Source: Myxococcota bacterium (lineage in GTDB: Bacteria > Myxococcota_A > UBA9160 > UBA6930). From it: a stretch of DNA of 64,000 bases. The notes under the pieces are model-generated. The model ran no database searches and was not told where the DNA came from. It saw only the letters and a list, made by a program, of their open reading frames with translations. Where the stretch lies: assembly GCA_028285625.1 (NCBI GenBank), contig JANQOX010000007.1, positions 40,528 to 104,527 of the forward strand. The letters run 5' to 3'. The stretch's first letter is position 1. The number at the start of each line of letters is the position of its first letter. Shown in pieces: positions 1-8,490 of this stretch. The position numbers and the translations under genes were made by a program.

Positions 1-57
1 GGCCGCGAGAATGCAGCAGGTGACCAGGATCGAGGCGATGCGACGCGCGGCGTCCAC
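1..57 (-). CDS. N-terminal fragment of a probable exported protein (partial)
   Basis: A GTG at 57 (reading leftwards) is preceded on the minus strand by AAGGAG five bases upstream, an excellent ribosome-binding site. The 19 codons before the window edge give VDAARRIASILVTCCILAA, which looks like the positively charged start and hydrophobic core of a signal peptide; the TCC residues could belong to a lipobox. The rest of the gene lies outside the window, so no function can be given. The call rests on the ribosome-binding site and the signal-like composition only. Confidence 0.45.
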   Translation of the reverse strand, partial: MDAARRIASILVTCCILAA

Positions 58-170
58 GGAGTCTCCTTCACTTGGATGCGTTTGCCAGACTACGCCGCGT
101 ACTCTCGCGAAGGCACTGCCCCTCGCCAGTCATCTCCCGCCAGGGCTGGGTCCCGGGCGGGTAGGCGCCC

Positions 171-1013
171 TCAGATGGGTCGGTCGCCTTCGATCACGAC
201 GCGCAGCATCTCACGGCGCTGGCCGGTGTAGTCGTTCAGTGCGTTGTGCTGGGTCGAGCGGTTGTCCCACATGGCGAGGGTTCCGGGCTCCCACCGCAGT
301 CGTGTCACGAACGCCTCGTCGGTGGCGTGGCGAATCAGCTCGTTCAGGAAGGGCCGCGCCTGATCGTCCGCCATCCCCTCGATGCCGACCGTGAAGGCGA
401 GATTCACGTAGAGGATCTTCTCGCCGGTCTCGGGGTGGGTCCGAACGATGGGGTGCGCGACGCGGCCCTGTGCCGCCTCCATGTCGCGGGTCTTCGTGCC
501 CGCCGCTGCCCCGGTGGCGCGATCCTGGTAGTAGCCACCCTCTCCATAAACGTGCGCGGCCGAGTGGATGGCCTTCAGGTTCGCGATCCTGGCCTTCGTC
601 TCCTCCGGCAGGGCGTCATACGCGCGAACCCCGTCCGCAAGCAGCGTGTCGCCGCCCTCGTCGGGGGTCTCGACGGCGTAGAGCATCGTCCCCATGGCCG
701 GCTGCTCGTAGAAGCTCACCTCCGAGTGCCACGCGCCGCCGAAATTCCGCTTCTCCTCCGCCTCCTTCACGATGGCGACGACTTCGGGCACGCCCTCGAC
801 CGATTCGATGAACGGATGGACGTCGAGCGTGCCCAGACAGCGACCGACGTCGCGCAGCGAGCGGGCGTCGAGGTGCTGCCCGCGGAAGACGAGCAGGCGC
901 TCGCGCAGGAGTAGCTCGCGAAGATCCTTCGCGAAGGCCTCATCGGCCGCGTCGGCCAAGTTCACGTCGAGGACCTGCGCGCCGAAGGCGCCGTCGAGGG
1001 GCTGGGTCTTCAT
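171..1013 (-). CDS. TauD/TfdA-family Fe(II)/2-oxoglutarate dioxygenase
   Basis: 280-residue protein of the usual length for TauD/TfdA enzymes, which use Fe(II) and 2-oxoglutarate to hydroxylate and so break down substrates such as taurine, alkylsulfonates or phenoxyacetates. The metal-binding H-x-E/D motif is seen as WHSEVSF near residue 96, where many relatives have WHTD; the distal histidine is in STQHNA near residue 256, followed by the 2-oxoglutarate-binding arginine in RREMLRVVI. The ATG overlaps the stop of the upstream TetR gene (ATGA at 1010-1013), so the pair is translationally coupled and the regulator probably controls it. The substrate cannot be read from the sequence. Confidence 0.9.
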   Translation of the reverse strand: MKTQPLDGAFGAQVLDVNLADAADEAFAKDLRELLLRERLLVFRGQHLDARSLRDVGRCLGTLDVHPFIESVEGVPEVVAIVKEAEEKRNFGGAWHSEVSFYEQPAMGTMLYAVETPDEGGDTLLADGVRAYDALPEETKARIANLKAIHSAAHVYGEGGYYQDRATGAAAGTKTRDMEAAQGRVAHPIVRTHPETGEKILYVNLAFTVGIEGMADDQARPFLNELIRHATDEAFVTRLRWEPGTLAMWDNRSTQHNALNDYTGQRREMLRVVIEGDRPI

Positions 1014-1627
1014 GTCTCTTCCTTGTTGATCGATCGGGTTGCGGTTCGCGCCACCGGGCTTGGCGCGGGAAGTGCTGCCTCGATGGCGCGTTCACCCTCG
1101 GCCCCCTCGATCCGCAGGGCGGGGCCGAGGAAGGAGCCGAAGACGGCCCAACCCAGAAACGCCGCGCACGCCGCGGCCACTGCGGCGCGGTCCTCGAGCG
1201 GGGCCTCGCCCACGCCGGCCCCGCCGCTCACGAACGGGACCAGCCTGTCGAGGATGGGGTGCGCGTCCTGGAGGGTCGCCATGTCGAAGCCGTCGAGTGC
1301 CGCCCCGGCCAGCGCCCGGGCGTAGCCGGGCTGCTCGGCGAGGATCGCGAAGACCGAGCGACCACTGCGGCGCCCATTTTCCATGGCGCGCCCGAGCGCC
1401 TCCGACAGGTGGATCATGATCGCGCTCGTGAGCGCCTCGCGGCTGCCGAAGTGGCGGTGCAGCAGGCCGTAGTTCACCCCCGCTCGCGCCGCGATCTCGC
1501 GGCTCGAGACCGCGCCCGGGCCGCGTTCGGCAAAGAGCTCGGCGCCGGCCTCGCAGACGGCGTCGACCACCGCGTCGCGCCCGCGGGGGGCTGCGGAGGG
1601 CGCGGGGTTGGAGCTCGTGACCGTCAT
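1010..1627 (-). CDS. TetR-family transcriptional regulator
   Basis: 205-residue regulator starting at ATG 1627. The frame stays open another 81 codons upstream, but that part is antisense to the GFA-family gene and has no domain. The N-terminal helix-turn-helix is seen as AVSSREIAARAGVNYGLLHRHFGSR at about residues 35-60 when read in two pieces: AVSSREIAARAGV, then NYGLLHRHFGS, which is the TetR recognition-helix pattern. The C-terminal part is a less conserved, Ala-rich ligand-binding region. It overlaps the downstream dioxygenase gene by 4 bases. A palindrome just upstream at 1639-1656 is a plausible autoregulatory operator. Confidence 0.9.
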   Translation of the reverse strand: MTVTSSNPAPSAAPRGRDAVVDAVCEAGAELFAERGPGAVSSREIAARAGVNYGLLHRHFGSREALTSAIMIHLSEALGRAMENGRRSGRSVFAILAEQPGYARALAGAALDGFDMATLQDAHPILDRLVPFVSGGAGVGEAPLEDRAAVAAACAAFLGWAVFGSFLGPALRIEGAEGERAIEAALPAPSPVARTATRSINKEET

Positions 1628-1638
1628 CGGAAACAAGA

Positions 1639-1656
1639 TGTAGCCAAGTGGCTGCA
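1639..1656. promoter_or_regulatory. Putative TetR operator palindrome
   Basis: TGTAGCCA-AG-TGGCTGCA: two 8-base arms with one mismatch and a 2-base spacer. It sits 12 bases upstream of the TetR start and 30 bases before the divergent GFA-family gene, in a 58-base intergenic gap. Position and size fit TetR-family operators; binding is inferred. Confidence 0.4.
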
Positions 1657-1685
1657 TTCGCGCAACGGGGCTACTCTCGCCCCCC

Positions 1686-2096
1686 ATGCAGGTGGATGGC
1701 GCGTGTCTTTGCGGGGCGGTCTCGTTTCGCGCGGAGGTCGAGCCCGGGCGGGTGTTCGTCTGCCACTGCACCGATTGCCAGACGCACTCCGGTACGGCCT
1801 TCCGCACGACCGCGCTCACCGATCGCGATGCGTTCGAGCTGCTCTCGGGCGAGATCCGCGAGTACGTCAAAACGGCCGAGAGCGGCGCGTCGCGCGCCCT
1901 CGGCTTCTGCCCTGCCTGCGGAACGGCCCTCTACGGCGGGCCCGGGCCGGGGACCCGCGGGCCCCTGAGCCTGCGCACGGGAGCACTGCGCCAGCGCGAC
2001 GCCCTCCCCCCGGTCGCCCAGGTCTGGTGCCGCTCGGCCCAGGCCTGGCTCGAGCGCCTGGACAAGCTTCCGCGAATCGAGCGACAGCCGGGCTGA
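1686..2096 (+). CDS. GFA/CENP-V family zinc-binding protein
   Basis: 136-residue protein of the GFA family, named after glutathione-dependent formaldehyde-activating enzyme; most members are uncharacterised and zinc-bound. The cysteine pattern is complete: GACLCGAVSF at the N-terminus (CxC), VCHCTDCQ in the middle (CxCxxC) and FCPACGTALY towards the C-terminus (CxxC). It is divergent from the TetR/dioxygenase pair and shares a 58-base control region with it. A real glutathione or formaldehyde role is not implied by the family name. Confidence 0.9.
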   Translation: MQVDGACLCGAVSFRAEVEPGRVFVCHCTDCQTHSGTAFRTTALTDRDAFELLSGEIREYVKTAESGASRALGFCPACGTALYGGPGPGTRGPLSLRTGALRQRDALPPVAQVWCRSAQAWLERLDKLPRIERQPG

Positions 2097-2197
2097 GCGC
2101 TCCCTCGACGCGATCTCACAGGCGCGCGGCCCATCGTCCCGATTGCGGTTGCATCCGCCTCGCCGCGATAGGACGATCCCTGCCTCGGGAGGCGCTT

Positions 2198-2944
2198 CTG
2201 GCCAGCGATACCGCAATCACACGAGACCGCTTCGATGCGGTGCTCTTCGATCTCGACGGGGTCATCACGGATACCGCCGCGATCCATCGCGCGTGCTGGA
2301 AGGAGATGTTCGACGGGTACCTCTCGGCGCGCGCCGAGACCCACGGCGAGCCCTTCCGCCCGTTCGACGAGGAGGACTACCTCCGCTTCGTGGATGGGCG
2401 CCCACGCTATGACGGCGTGCGGGGCTTTCTCGCCTCGCGCGGGATCGAGCTCCCGGAAGGAGACCCGTCGGACCCGGGTGGGGTCGAGACGATCTGTGGC
2501 CTGGGCAACCGCAAGAACGACCGGGTGGGGCCGGCCATCGCCGAGAAGGGCATCGATGTCTTCCCGGGCAGCCTGGCGTGGCTCGAGCAGGTGCGGGCGG
2601 CGGGCTTTCGCACCGCCCTGGTCTCGGCCAGCGCCAACGCGGCGACGGTGCTCGAGGTGGCCGGCCTGATCGACGCCTTCGAGGTCCGCATCGACGGCGT
2701 CGTGCTCGCAGCCGAGGGCATCGCCGGCAAGCCGGCACCCGACTCGTTTCTCGAGGCCGCTCGGCGGCTCGGGGTCGCACCGGAGCGCGCGATCGTGGTC
2801 GAGGACGCCCGGTCCGGCGTAGCCGCCGCGAGGGCCGGCGGCTTCGGGCTGGTGCTCGGCGTGGCGCGCCACGGCGACGCGGCCGCGCTGCGCGAAGCGG
2901 GGGCCGACCGCGTCGTTGCGGACCTCGGAGAACTCGTGCAGTGA
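2198..2944 (+). CDS. HAD-superfamily hydrolase, beta-phosphoglucomutase type
   Basis: 248-residue HAD protein. Motif I is LFDLDGVITDT close to the N-terminus, a cap domain follows, motif II is in the ALVSASANA segment, and the C-terminal motifs are AGKPAPDSF and VVEDARSGVAAA. This arrangement is typical of beta-phosphoglucomutase, which turns beta-glucose 1-phosphate into glucose 6-phosphate. The TGA overlaps the GTG of the GH65 phosphorylase gene, and such pairs are a known arrangement for disaccharide phosphorolysis. No ATG, GTG or TTG in frame lies far enough upstream of motif I. A CTG at 2198 follows GGGAGG by five bases and is the best start; GTG 2240 would cut into motif I. Confidence 0.85.
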   Translation: MASDTAITRDRFDAVLFDLDGVITDTAAIHRACWKEMFDGYLSARAETHGEPFRPFDEEDYLRFVDGRPRYDGVRGFLASRGIELPEGDPSDPGGVETICGLGNRKNDRVGPAIAEKGIDVFPGSLAWLEQVRAAGFRTALVSASANAATVLEVAGLIDAFEVRIDGVVLAAEGIAGKPAPDSFLEAARRLGVAPERAIVVEDARSGVAAARAGGFGLVLGVARHGDAAALREAGADRVVADLGELVQ

Positions 2945-5343
2945 GCATCCCCGAGAACCGCGGCGACCTCTTCGGTGGCGAGCGCCTGCGGCGCTACCAC
3001 GTCCCGCGTGCTCGGATCATCCCGCCCGAGCACGTGTACCCCGTGGACGAGTGGCGGATCGTCGAGAAGCGCTTCTACCCGCGCTTCCTCGCGCAGACCG
3101 AGACCATCTTCGCACTGGCCAACGGCTACCTAGGCCTGCGCGGCGACTTCGAAGAGGGGTCGCCGGTGCTCGATGGCGGCGTCTACGTGAACGGCTTCCA
3201 CGAGACCTGGCCCATCTTCTACAGCGAGTCGGCCTACGGCTTTGCGAAGACCGGGCAGACGATCGTCAATGCACCCGACGGCCGGGTGATCCGCCTGTAC
3301 GTCGACGACGAATCCTTCGACCTCGCGAGCACGCAACTGCGACACTTCGAGCGCACGCTCGACATGCGCGAAGGCCTGCTGCACCGCGAGCTCGAGTTCG
3401 AGACCGCGTCGGGCAAACGCGTCCGGGTCCGTTCGCGGCGGATGGCGTCGGCCCAGCGGCGGCACCTCGCCGTGATCGACTACGAGGTGACGGTGCTCAA
3501 TGCGCCGGCCACCATCCTGCTCGCCTCCGAGCTCGCGAACCGGGCACTCGAAGAAGAAGCGAGCGACGGCGACCCCCGCAAGGCGCACCGCTTCGACGCG
3601 CGGGTGCTCGAGACACTGAACCGCCACGTCGATGGCCTGCGCGCCACCATCGGGGTGCGGACGAAGTCGAGCCGGATGCAGCTGGCTTCGGGAATCGATC
3701 ATCTGATGGACACCGAGTGCCCGTGGCAGCACTGGGCCGAGCAGAGCGACGAGGTCGCGCGCGTGATCTTCTCGGTCGACGCGTCGCCCGAGTGCCCCAT
3801 CCGGCTCACCAAGATGGTGGCAGCCCACCATGGTCGCGACCTGCCGACCGAAGAGCTCGCGGCCCGCGCGGGGCGCACGCTCACGCGCGCGAAGAGCGTG
3901 GGGCGCGAGCCCCTCTTCGAAGAGCAGCGACAGCGCCTGGCGACGTTCTGGGAGCACGCCGACGTCCAGATCGACGGCGAGCCGTCCCTCCAGCAGAGCG
4001 TGCGCTTCAACCTCTTCCAACTCTTCCAGGCCACCGCGCGGGTCGAGGGCAACGGCGTGTCGGCGAAGGGCCTGACGGGCCGCGGCTACGAGGGGCACTA
4101 CTTCTGGGACTCCGACGTGTACGTGATGCCCTTCCTCACGTACACGTCGCCGACCCGGGCGAGGAACCTGCTGAGCTTCCGCTACGGGATGCTCGAAGGG
4201 GCGCGGGAGCGCGCGAAAGAGCTGTCCCACCGCGGTGCGCTGTTTCCCTGGCGAACCATCACCGGCGAAGAGGCCTCGGCCTACTACGCCGCGGGCACCG
4301 CCCAGTACCACATCAATGCCGACATCGCGTACGCGGTGCGCAAGTACGTGAGCGCCACTGGAGATGCGGAGTTCATGGCCCAGAAGGGTGCGGAGATGCT
4401 CGTCGAGACCGCCCGGCTCTGGGCGGACCTCGGGTTCTTCTCCGAGTCCCACGGCGGCTCCTTCTGCATCCACGGCGTGACCGGGCCCGACGAGTACACC
4501 GCGGTGGTGAACAACAACTGCTTCACCAACCTGATGGCCCGGGACAACCTGCGGGCAGCGGCCCGTGTCTGCCGAGCCTTCCAGAAGGACTCGCCGGCCG
4601 CCTGGGAGCACCTTCGTCACGAGACCCGGGTCGAGATCGAGGAGATCGAGACCTGGGAGGCGGCGGCGTCCGCCATGTTCCTGCCGCTCGACGAGAAGAC
4701 CGGGGTGCACGCCCAGGACGACTCGTTCCTCGAGAAGGAGGTCTGGGACTTCGCCGGAACCCCCGCCGACAAGTACCCCCTGCTCCTCCACTTCCATCCG
4801 CTGACCCTCTACCGCCAGCAGGTGATCAAGCAGGCGGACGTCGTGTTGGCCATGGTCCTGCTCGACCGGGACTTCTCGACGGAACAGAAGCGTCGGAACT
4901 TCGACTACTACGAGCCGCTCACCACTGGCGACTCCTCGCTCTCCAGCTCGATCGAGAGCATCGTGGCCTGCGAGGTCGGCTACCGCGAGAAGGCCTTCGG
5001 CTACTTCCTCGAGGCCGCCGTGATGGACCTGGCCGACGTCAGCGGCAACGTCAACGACGGCGTGCACATCGCTTCGGCCGGCGGCGTGTGGATGGCGTGC
5101 GTGTATGGCTTCGCGGGCATGCGAGACGAGAACGGCGTGCTGTCCTTCGCCCCGCGGCTGCCGGAGAGCTTCGAGCGGCTGGCCTTCCCCATCACGTGGG
5201 GCGGACAGACCCTCGATGTCGAGATCACCCACCGCGCCACGACCTACCGCCTGCGCGAGGGGCCCCCCATCCAGGTGCGCCACGGCGACGCGGTGCTCGA
5301 CTTGCACGCCGGCGAGCCCGTGGAGACCCGCGCCGGAGACTGA
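2941..5343 (+). CDS. Glycoside hydrolase family 65 disaccharide phosphorylase
   Basis: 800-residue GH65 protein, the normal length for trehalose, kojibiose, nigerose or maltose phosphorylases, which split the disaccharide with inorganic phosphate to beta-glucose 1-phosphate and glucose. The N-terminal beta-sandwich domain is followed by the (alpha/alpha)6 barrel. The general-acid glutamate is in TGPDEYT at about residue 518, and a phosphate-binding serine-rich loop is seen as TTGDSSLSSS near residue 660. The GTG at 2941 overlaps the stop of the mutase gene; together they would feed disaccharide glucose into glycolysis with one phosphate conserved. The exact disaccharide cannot be told by eye. 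Confidence 0.93.
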   Translation: MSIPENRGDLFGGERLRRYHVPRARIIPPEHVYPVDEWRIVEKRFYPRFLAQTETIFALANGYLGLRGDFEEGSPVLDGGVYVNGFHETWPIFYSESAYGFAKTGQTIVNAPDGRVIRLYVDDESFDLASTQLRHFERTLDMREGLLHRELEFETASGKRVRVRSRRMASAQRRHLAVIDYEVTVLNAPATILLASELANRALEEEASDGDPRKAHRFDARVLETLNRHVDGLRATIGVRTKSSRMQLASGIDHLMDTECPWQHWAEQSDEVARVIFSVDASPECPIRLTKMVAAHHGRDLPTEELAARAGRTLTRAKSVGREPLFEEQRQRLATFWEHADVQIDGEPSLQQSVRFNLFQLFQATARVEGNGVSAKGLTGRGYEGHYFWDSDVYVMPFLTYTSPTRARNLLSFRYGMLEGARERAKELSHRGALFPWRTITGEEASAYYAAGTAQYHINADIAYAVRKYVSATGDAEFMAQKGAEMLVETARLWADLGFFSESHGGSFCIHGVTGPDEYTAVVNNNCFTNLMARDNLRAAARVCRAFQKDSPAAWEHLRHETRVEIEEIETWEAAASAMFLPLDEKTGVHAQDDSFLEKEVWDFAGTPADKYPLLLHFHPLTLYRQQVIKQADVVLAMVLLDRDFSTEQKRRNFDYYEPLTTGDSSLSSSIESIVACEVGYREKAFGYFLEAAVMDLADVSGNVNDGVHIASAGGVWMACVYGFAGMRDENGVLSFAPRLPESFERLAFPITWGGQTLDVEITHRATTYRLREGPPIQVRHGDAVLDLHAGEPVETRAGD

Positions 5344-5445
5344 CGTGCATGGCCCGGACGCCCACCACGGGCGCCGTTGGGCCGGGTCACCCGCCACCGT
5401 TCGGCCCCTCTCAGTGGGCTCTCCGGTTCGGCCGATGGTTCGGGC

Positions 5446-7125
5446 ATGCCCGATGCCTCACCCCGATCCGCGGGATGGTTCGCGGCCATCACCCTCGCGA
5501 GCGTGGTTCCCACGCTGCTCACGCTCTGGTTCGGGCCGCAGAGCGGGCTCGAGACGCTGGTCATCCTGGTCCCGTGGCTCGGGATGCTGGCCGCGCACGC
5601 CGTGTTCGGGCTGCTCACGCTGATCGCCGCGCGGGCCGAGGGGCGCCGGGTCCTGTTCTCCTTCATGGCCCTCTACCTCACCGGATTCACCGGCCTGCAC
5701 CTCGTGGGCTGGGCGATCACGAGCGAAGTGCCCGAGCGGCTCGAGATCCGGTACCTCGAGTACGCGCAGCCGGCCGACTACGCGTTATACGAGTTGGCGG
5801 GCCAGCCATCCGGCGACCCTGGTGGGCTGGACGAGCGCGTACGAACCCTCGCCGCCGAAGGCGCGGACCTCGATCGGATGGACCCGTGGGGGATGACCGC
5901 GCTCTACCGGGCGGCAGCCCAGCGGCTGCCCCTCACACGCGCCCTCCTCCAGGCCGGTGCCGATCCGAACCGGCTCACCGAAGAGCACGGAGCGCCGATC
6001 CACATCGCCATCCGCCAGGGCGAGGTCGAGATCGTGCTGGCGCTGCTCGCCAGCGGGGCCGACCCCGACCTCGCCGAGCCCGGCGGCGCCCGCCCGATCT
6101 GTCGGGTGATCGCATCGCGCGGCGCGGCGGGCGAGCTCTCGGACGACGGCTTGCGCATGCTCGATGGCCTGCTCGCTGCGGGTGCCGACCCGGGTACCTG
6201 TGCAGCGTTCTCGATGGCGGTCGGCCTGCAGCAGACGAACGGCCTGCGCGCGCTGCTCGCAGCGGGGTACGTGGCCTCCCAGGCGGAGGCAGGCCCCTTG
6301 GCCGATGCCGTCCTCCAGGCGGTTCGCTCGGGGGACGTCCCGTGGATGGAGCTGCTGCTCGAGGCCGGCGCCGACGGCACCCGCGCACTGCCTTACGCCA
6401 TCGAACGCCGCCAGGCGGAGATCGTCCGGATCCTGCTCGAAGCCGGCGCCGACGCTCGCGCCGAGCCCTTCCTCGTCGCGACCGCGGGGCGCCGCGATGC
6501 CGACGCCATCACCGACCTGCTCCTCGCGCACGGTGCCGACCCCCACGCGCAGGACAGCAAGGGCCGCACGCCCCTGGTGCAGGCCGCCCGCGCCGCCCAC
6601 GACGACAACGTGCGGCGCCTGGTGGAACTGGGAGCCGACCCCGACTGGATCTACGAGGACGAGCCCCTGGTGCTCTCGATGCAGACGATGATCCCGAAGC
6701 AGAAACACGTGACGGCCTTGCTCGTCGAGCTTGGCGCCGACCCGAACACCCACGGGAGTGAGGGGCACACGCCCCTCATGCGCGCCACGCGCAACAGTCA
6801 CCACGAGCTGATGCAGGCGCTGATCGATGCGGGAGCCGAACTCGACGCCGTGGATGACGCCCGCTGGACCGCGCTCCACCACGCCGCGGTCACGCGCTTC
6901 GAAGGCCTCATCGGCCTCTCGCTGCTTCTCGATGCCGGGGCGCGCGTCGAGGCCTACGACTCGGAGAGCCGGACGCCACTCTGTGTCGCCCAGGCGGAGG
7001 GCAACGTGCCGGCAGCCGAGTACCTCCAGTCCAAGGGTGCTCATCCCCAGGATTGCTGGAAGAAGCGCCCGCCCGTCGAGCTTCGGTGGCGCGGCCGCCG
7101 GGCCCAGGCAGTCGCCCCCTTCTAG
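5446..7125 (+). CDS. Membrane-anchored ankyrin-repeat protein
   Basis: 559-residue protein. Three hydrophobic segments occupy roughly residues 9-110 (AAITLASVVPTLLTLWF, then two long Leu/Ala/Gly-rich helices ending in GLHLVGWAI). The remainder is an array of ankyrin repeats, recognisable from recurring cores such as LLEAGADPN, GMTALYRAA, GRTPLVQAA and GHTPLMRAT. Repeat number is roughly twelve, some degenerate. Ankyrin arrays mediate protein-protein contacts; the likely layout is a membrane anchor with a soluble binding scaffold. The ATG at 5446 was preferred to 5377 because the membrane region begins right after it. The gene ends 6 bases from the convergent amidohydrolase stop. Confidence 0.85.
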   Translation: MPDASPRSAGWFAAITLASVVPTLLTLWFGPQSGLETLVILVPWLGMLAAHAVFGLLTLIAARAEGRRVLFSFMALYLTGFTGLHLVGWAITSEVPERLEIRYLEYAQPADYALYELAGQPSGDPGGLDERVRTLAAEGADLDRMDPWGMTALYRAAAQRLPLTRALLQAGADPNRLTEEHGAPIHIAIRQGEVEIVLALLASGADPDLAEPGGARPICRVIASRGAAGELSDDGLRMLDGLLAAGADPGTCAAFSMAVGLQQTNGLRALLAAGYVASQAEAGPLADAVLQAVRSGDVPWMELLLEAGADGTRALPYAIERRQAEIVRILLEAGADARAEPFLVATAGRRDADAITDLLLAHGADPHAQDSKGRTPLVQAARAAHDDNVRRLVELGADPDWIYEDEPLVLSMQTMIPKQKHVTALLVELGADPNTHGSEGHTPLMRATRNSHHELMQALIDAGAELDAVDDARWTALHHAAVTRFEGLIGLSLLLDAGARVEAYDSESRTPLCVAQAEGNVPAAEYLQSKGAHPQDCWKKRPPVELRWRGRRAQAVAPF

Positions 7126-7131
7126 AAGGAT

Positions 7132-8373
7132 TCAGGCGCCCCGCTGCTTCCGGCCGTAGCCCATGGCCCGGGCACGCTGGAAGGTGATGCAGGTCGAATC
7201 GGCGGGGATCTCGCCCAGGGGCTCGCGAACGAGCTCGGGTGTGATGCCGAGCGCGTCGGCCGCGGGCCGCAGGGCCTCCAGGTCGAATCCGTAGAGCGCG
7301 GCCGCGTTCTCTCCGAGAATCTTGCGCACGTCTCCCTCGTCGAGGTCGGATAGCGCGAAGCGCATGTTTTCGCGCGAGTAGGGGTAGCAGCCCTCGTAGT
7401 GGGGGTAGTCGTTGCCCCAGAGGATCTTGTCGATCCCCACCTCGTCACGGCCGGCGATGTCCGACGGCGAGGGAAAGCTCGCGCCGTACCAGCAGTTGCG
7501 TTTGGCGTAGAAGCTGGGCAGCTCTTGCAGCGCGGGGTCGGTGGAGGTGTCGATCTCTCCGATGGCGCCCATCTTCCAGGCCAGGTACATGGCGTCCATC
7601 TGCTTCATCAGCTTGGGCGCCCAGGCGCAGCCCGACTCGGTGAGGATGTAGCGCAGGCGCGGGAAGCGCTCGAAGACGCCCCCCATGATCAGGTGGGTGA
7701 AGCCGCGCTGCACGAAGAAGGGCATCTCCATGGCCCAGAGCGCCTTCTCGCCCTGCCCTTTCGCGTAGGCGGGCGAGCCCTGACCCGAGTGCTGGTTGAT
7801 GACCAGGTCGCAGTCCTGGATGGCCGCCCACAGACGATCGTAGGCCGGATGGTTGAGAGGCTGGAGATGCACATCCGAGGGCGACGGCAGTGGGAGCAAC
7901 ACGCCGCCGCGGAGCCCGTGCTCGGCGATCCACTGCACGTCTTCGATGGCATCGTCGACGTCGTTCAGGTGGATCAGGCCGATGCCCGCCCGGCGCTCGG
8001 GCTCCTCCGCGCAAAAGTCGACCAGCCAGCGGTTGTGGGCCTGGGTGCCCGCGCGATAGCGCCGGTACTGCTCGGGGGTCGGCGGCGGAGAGATGTGGAA
8101 GGCCGTCCCGTAGAAGGGAGGCACGGTATTCGGAAAGATGATCTCGCCGACCACGCCGTCGGATTCGAGATCCGCACGCCGCTCGGCCGAGTCCCAGTTC
8201 TTGGTCTTCTTGCTCCCGACGTGCTTCTTGGCCGGGTTCCGGTAGCTGCCACGCCAGTCGTCGAAGTCCGCGCGGTGCTCCGGATCGAGGTAGTCGCGAT
8301 AGGCATCGACCGCAGCGCCGGCGTGGGTGTCGGCGGTGATGGTGATGTACGGGGAGGAGGAAGCAGCGCCCAT
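7132..8373 (-). CDS. Amidohydrolase-2 family metal-dependent hydrolase
   Basis: 413-residue TIM-barrel hydrolase of the amidohydrolase-2 (ACMSD-like) family. The D-x-H metal ligands appear as ADTHAG near residue 15 in place of the more common DxHxH. A histidine is in VINQHSGQG mid-protein, and the C-terminal metal aspartate is in LWGNDYPHYEG. Members decarboxylate or hydrolyse aromatic acids and related compounds; no specific substrate is evident. The ATG is preceded by AAGGAG. The gene stands alone on the minus strand, 117 bases from the next gene in the same direction. Confidence 0.85.
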   Translation of the reverse strand: MGAASSSPYITITADTHAGAAVDAYRDYLDPEHRADFDDWRGSYRNPAKKHVGSKKTKNWDSAERRADLESDGVVGEIIFPNTVPPFYGTAFHISPPPTPEQYRRYRAGTQAHNRWLVDFCAEEPERRAGIGLIHLNDVDDAIEDVQWIAEHGLRGGVLLPLPSPSDVHLQPLNHPAYDRLWAAIQDCDLVINQHSGQGSPAYAKGQGEKALWAMEMPFFVQRGFTHLIMGGVFERFPRLRYILTESGCAWAPKLMKQMDAMYLAWKMGAIGEIDTSTDPALQELPSFYAKRNCWYGASFPSPSDIAGRDEVGIDKILWGNDYPHYEGCYPYSRENMRFALSDLDEGDVRKILGENAAALYGFDLEALRPAADALGITPELVREPLGEIPADSTCITFQRARAMGYGRKQRGA

Positions 8374-8490
8374 ACCGAACCAAGCTCCTTCGGGGCCATC
8401 GCGTGAGGTCCTGCGACCCGCGGCCTCGGTTTGCCCAGGATACGAGAAGATCCAGGGTCTCTGCAGCCCGCCACTCAGATCGGGCGCGCT

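Noticed and set aside
11..394. 127-codon plus-strand open frame at the left edge
   Set aside because: Runs antisense to the dioxygenase gene and to a better supported minus-strand start with a ribosome-binding site; no motif.
2916..6761. 1281-codon plus-strand open frame
   Set aside because: Arg/Pro/Ala-rich shadow of the GH65 and ankyrin genes in another frame, with no domain content.
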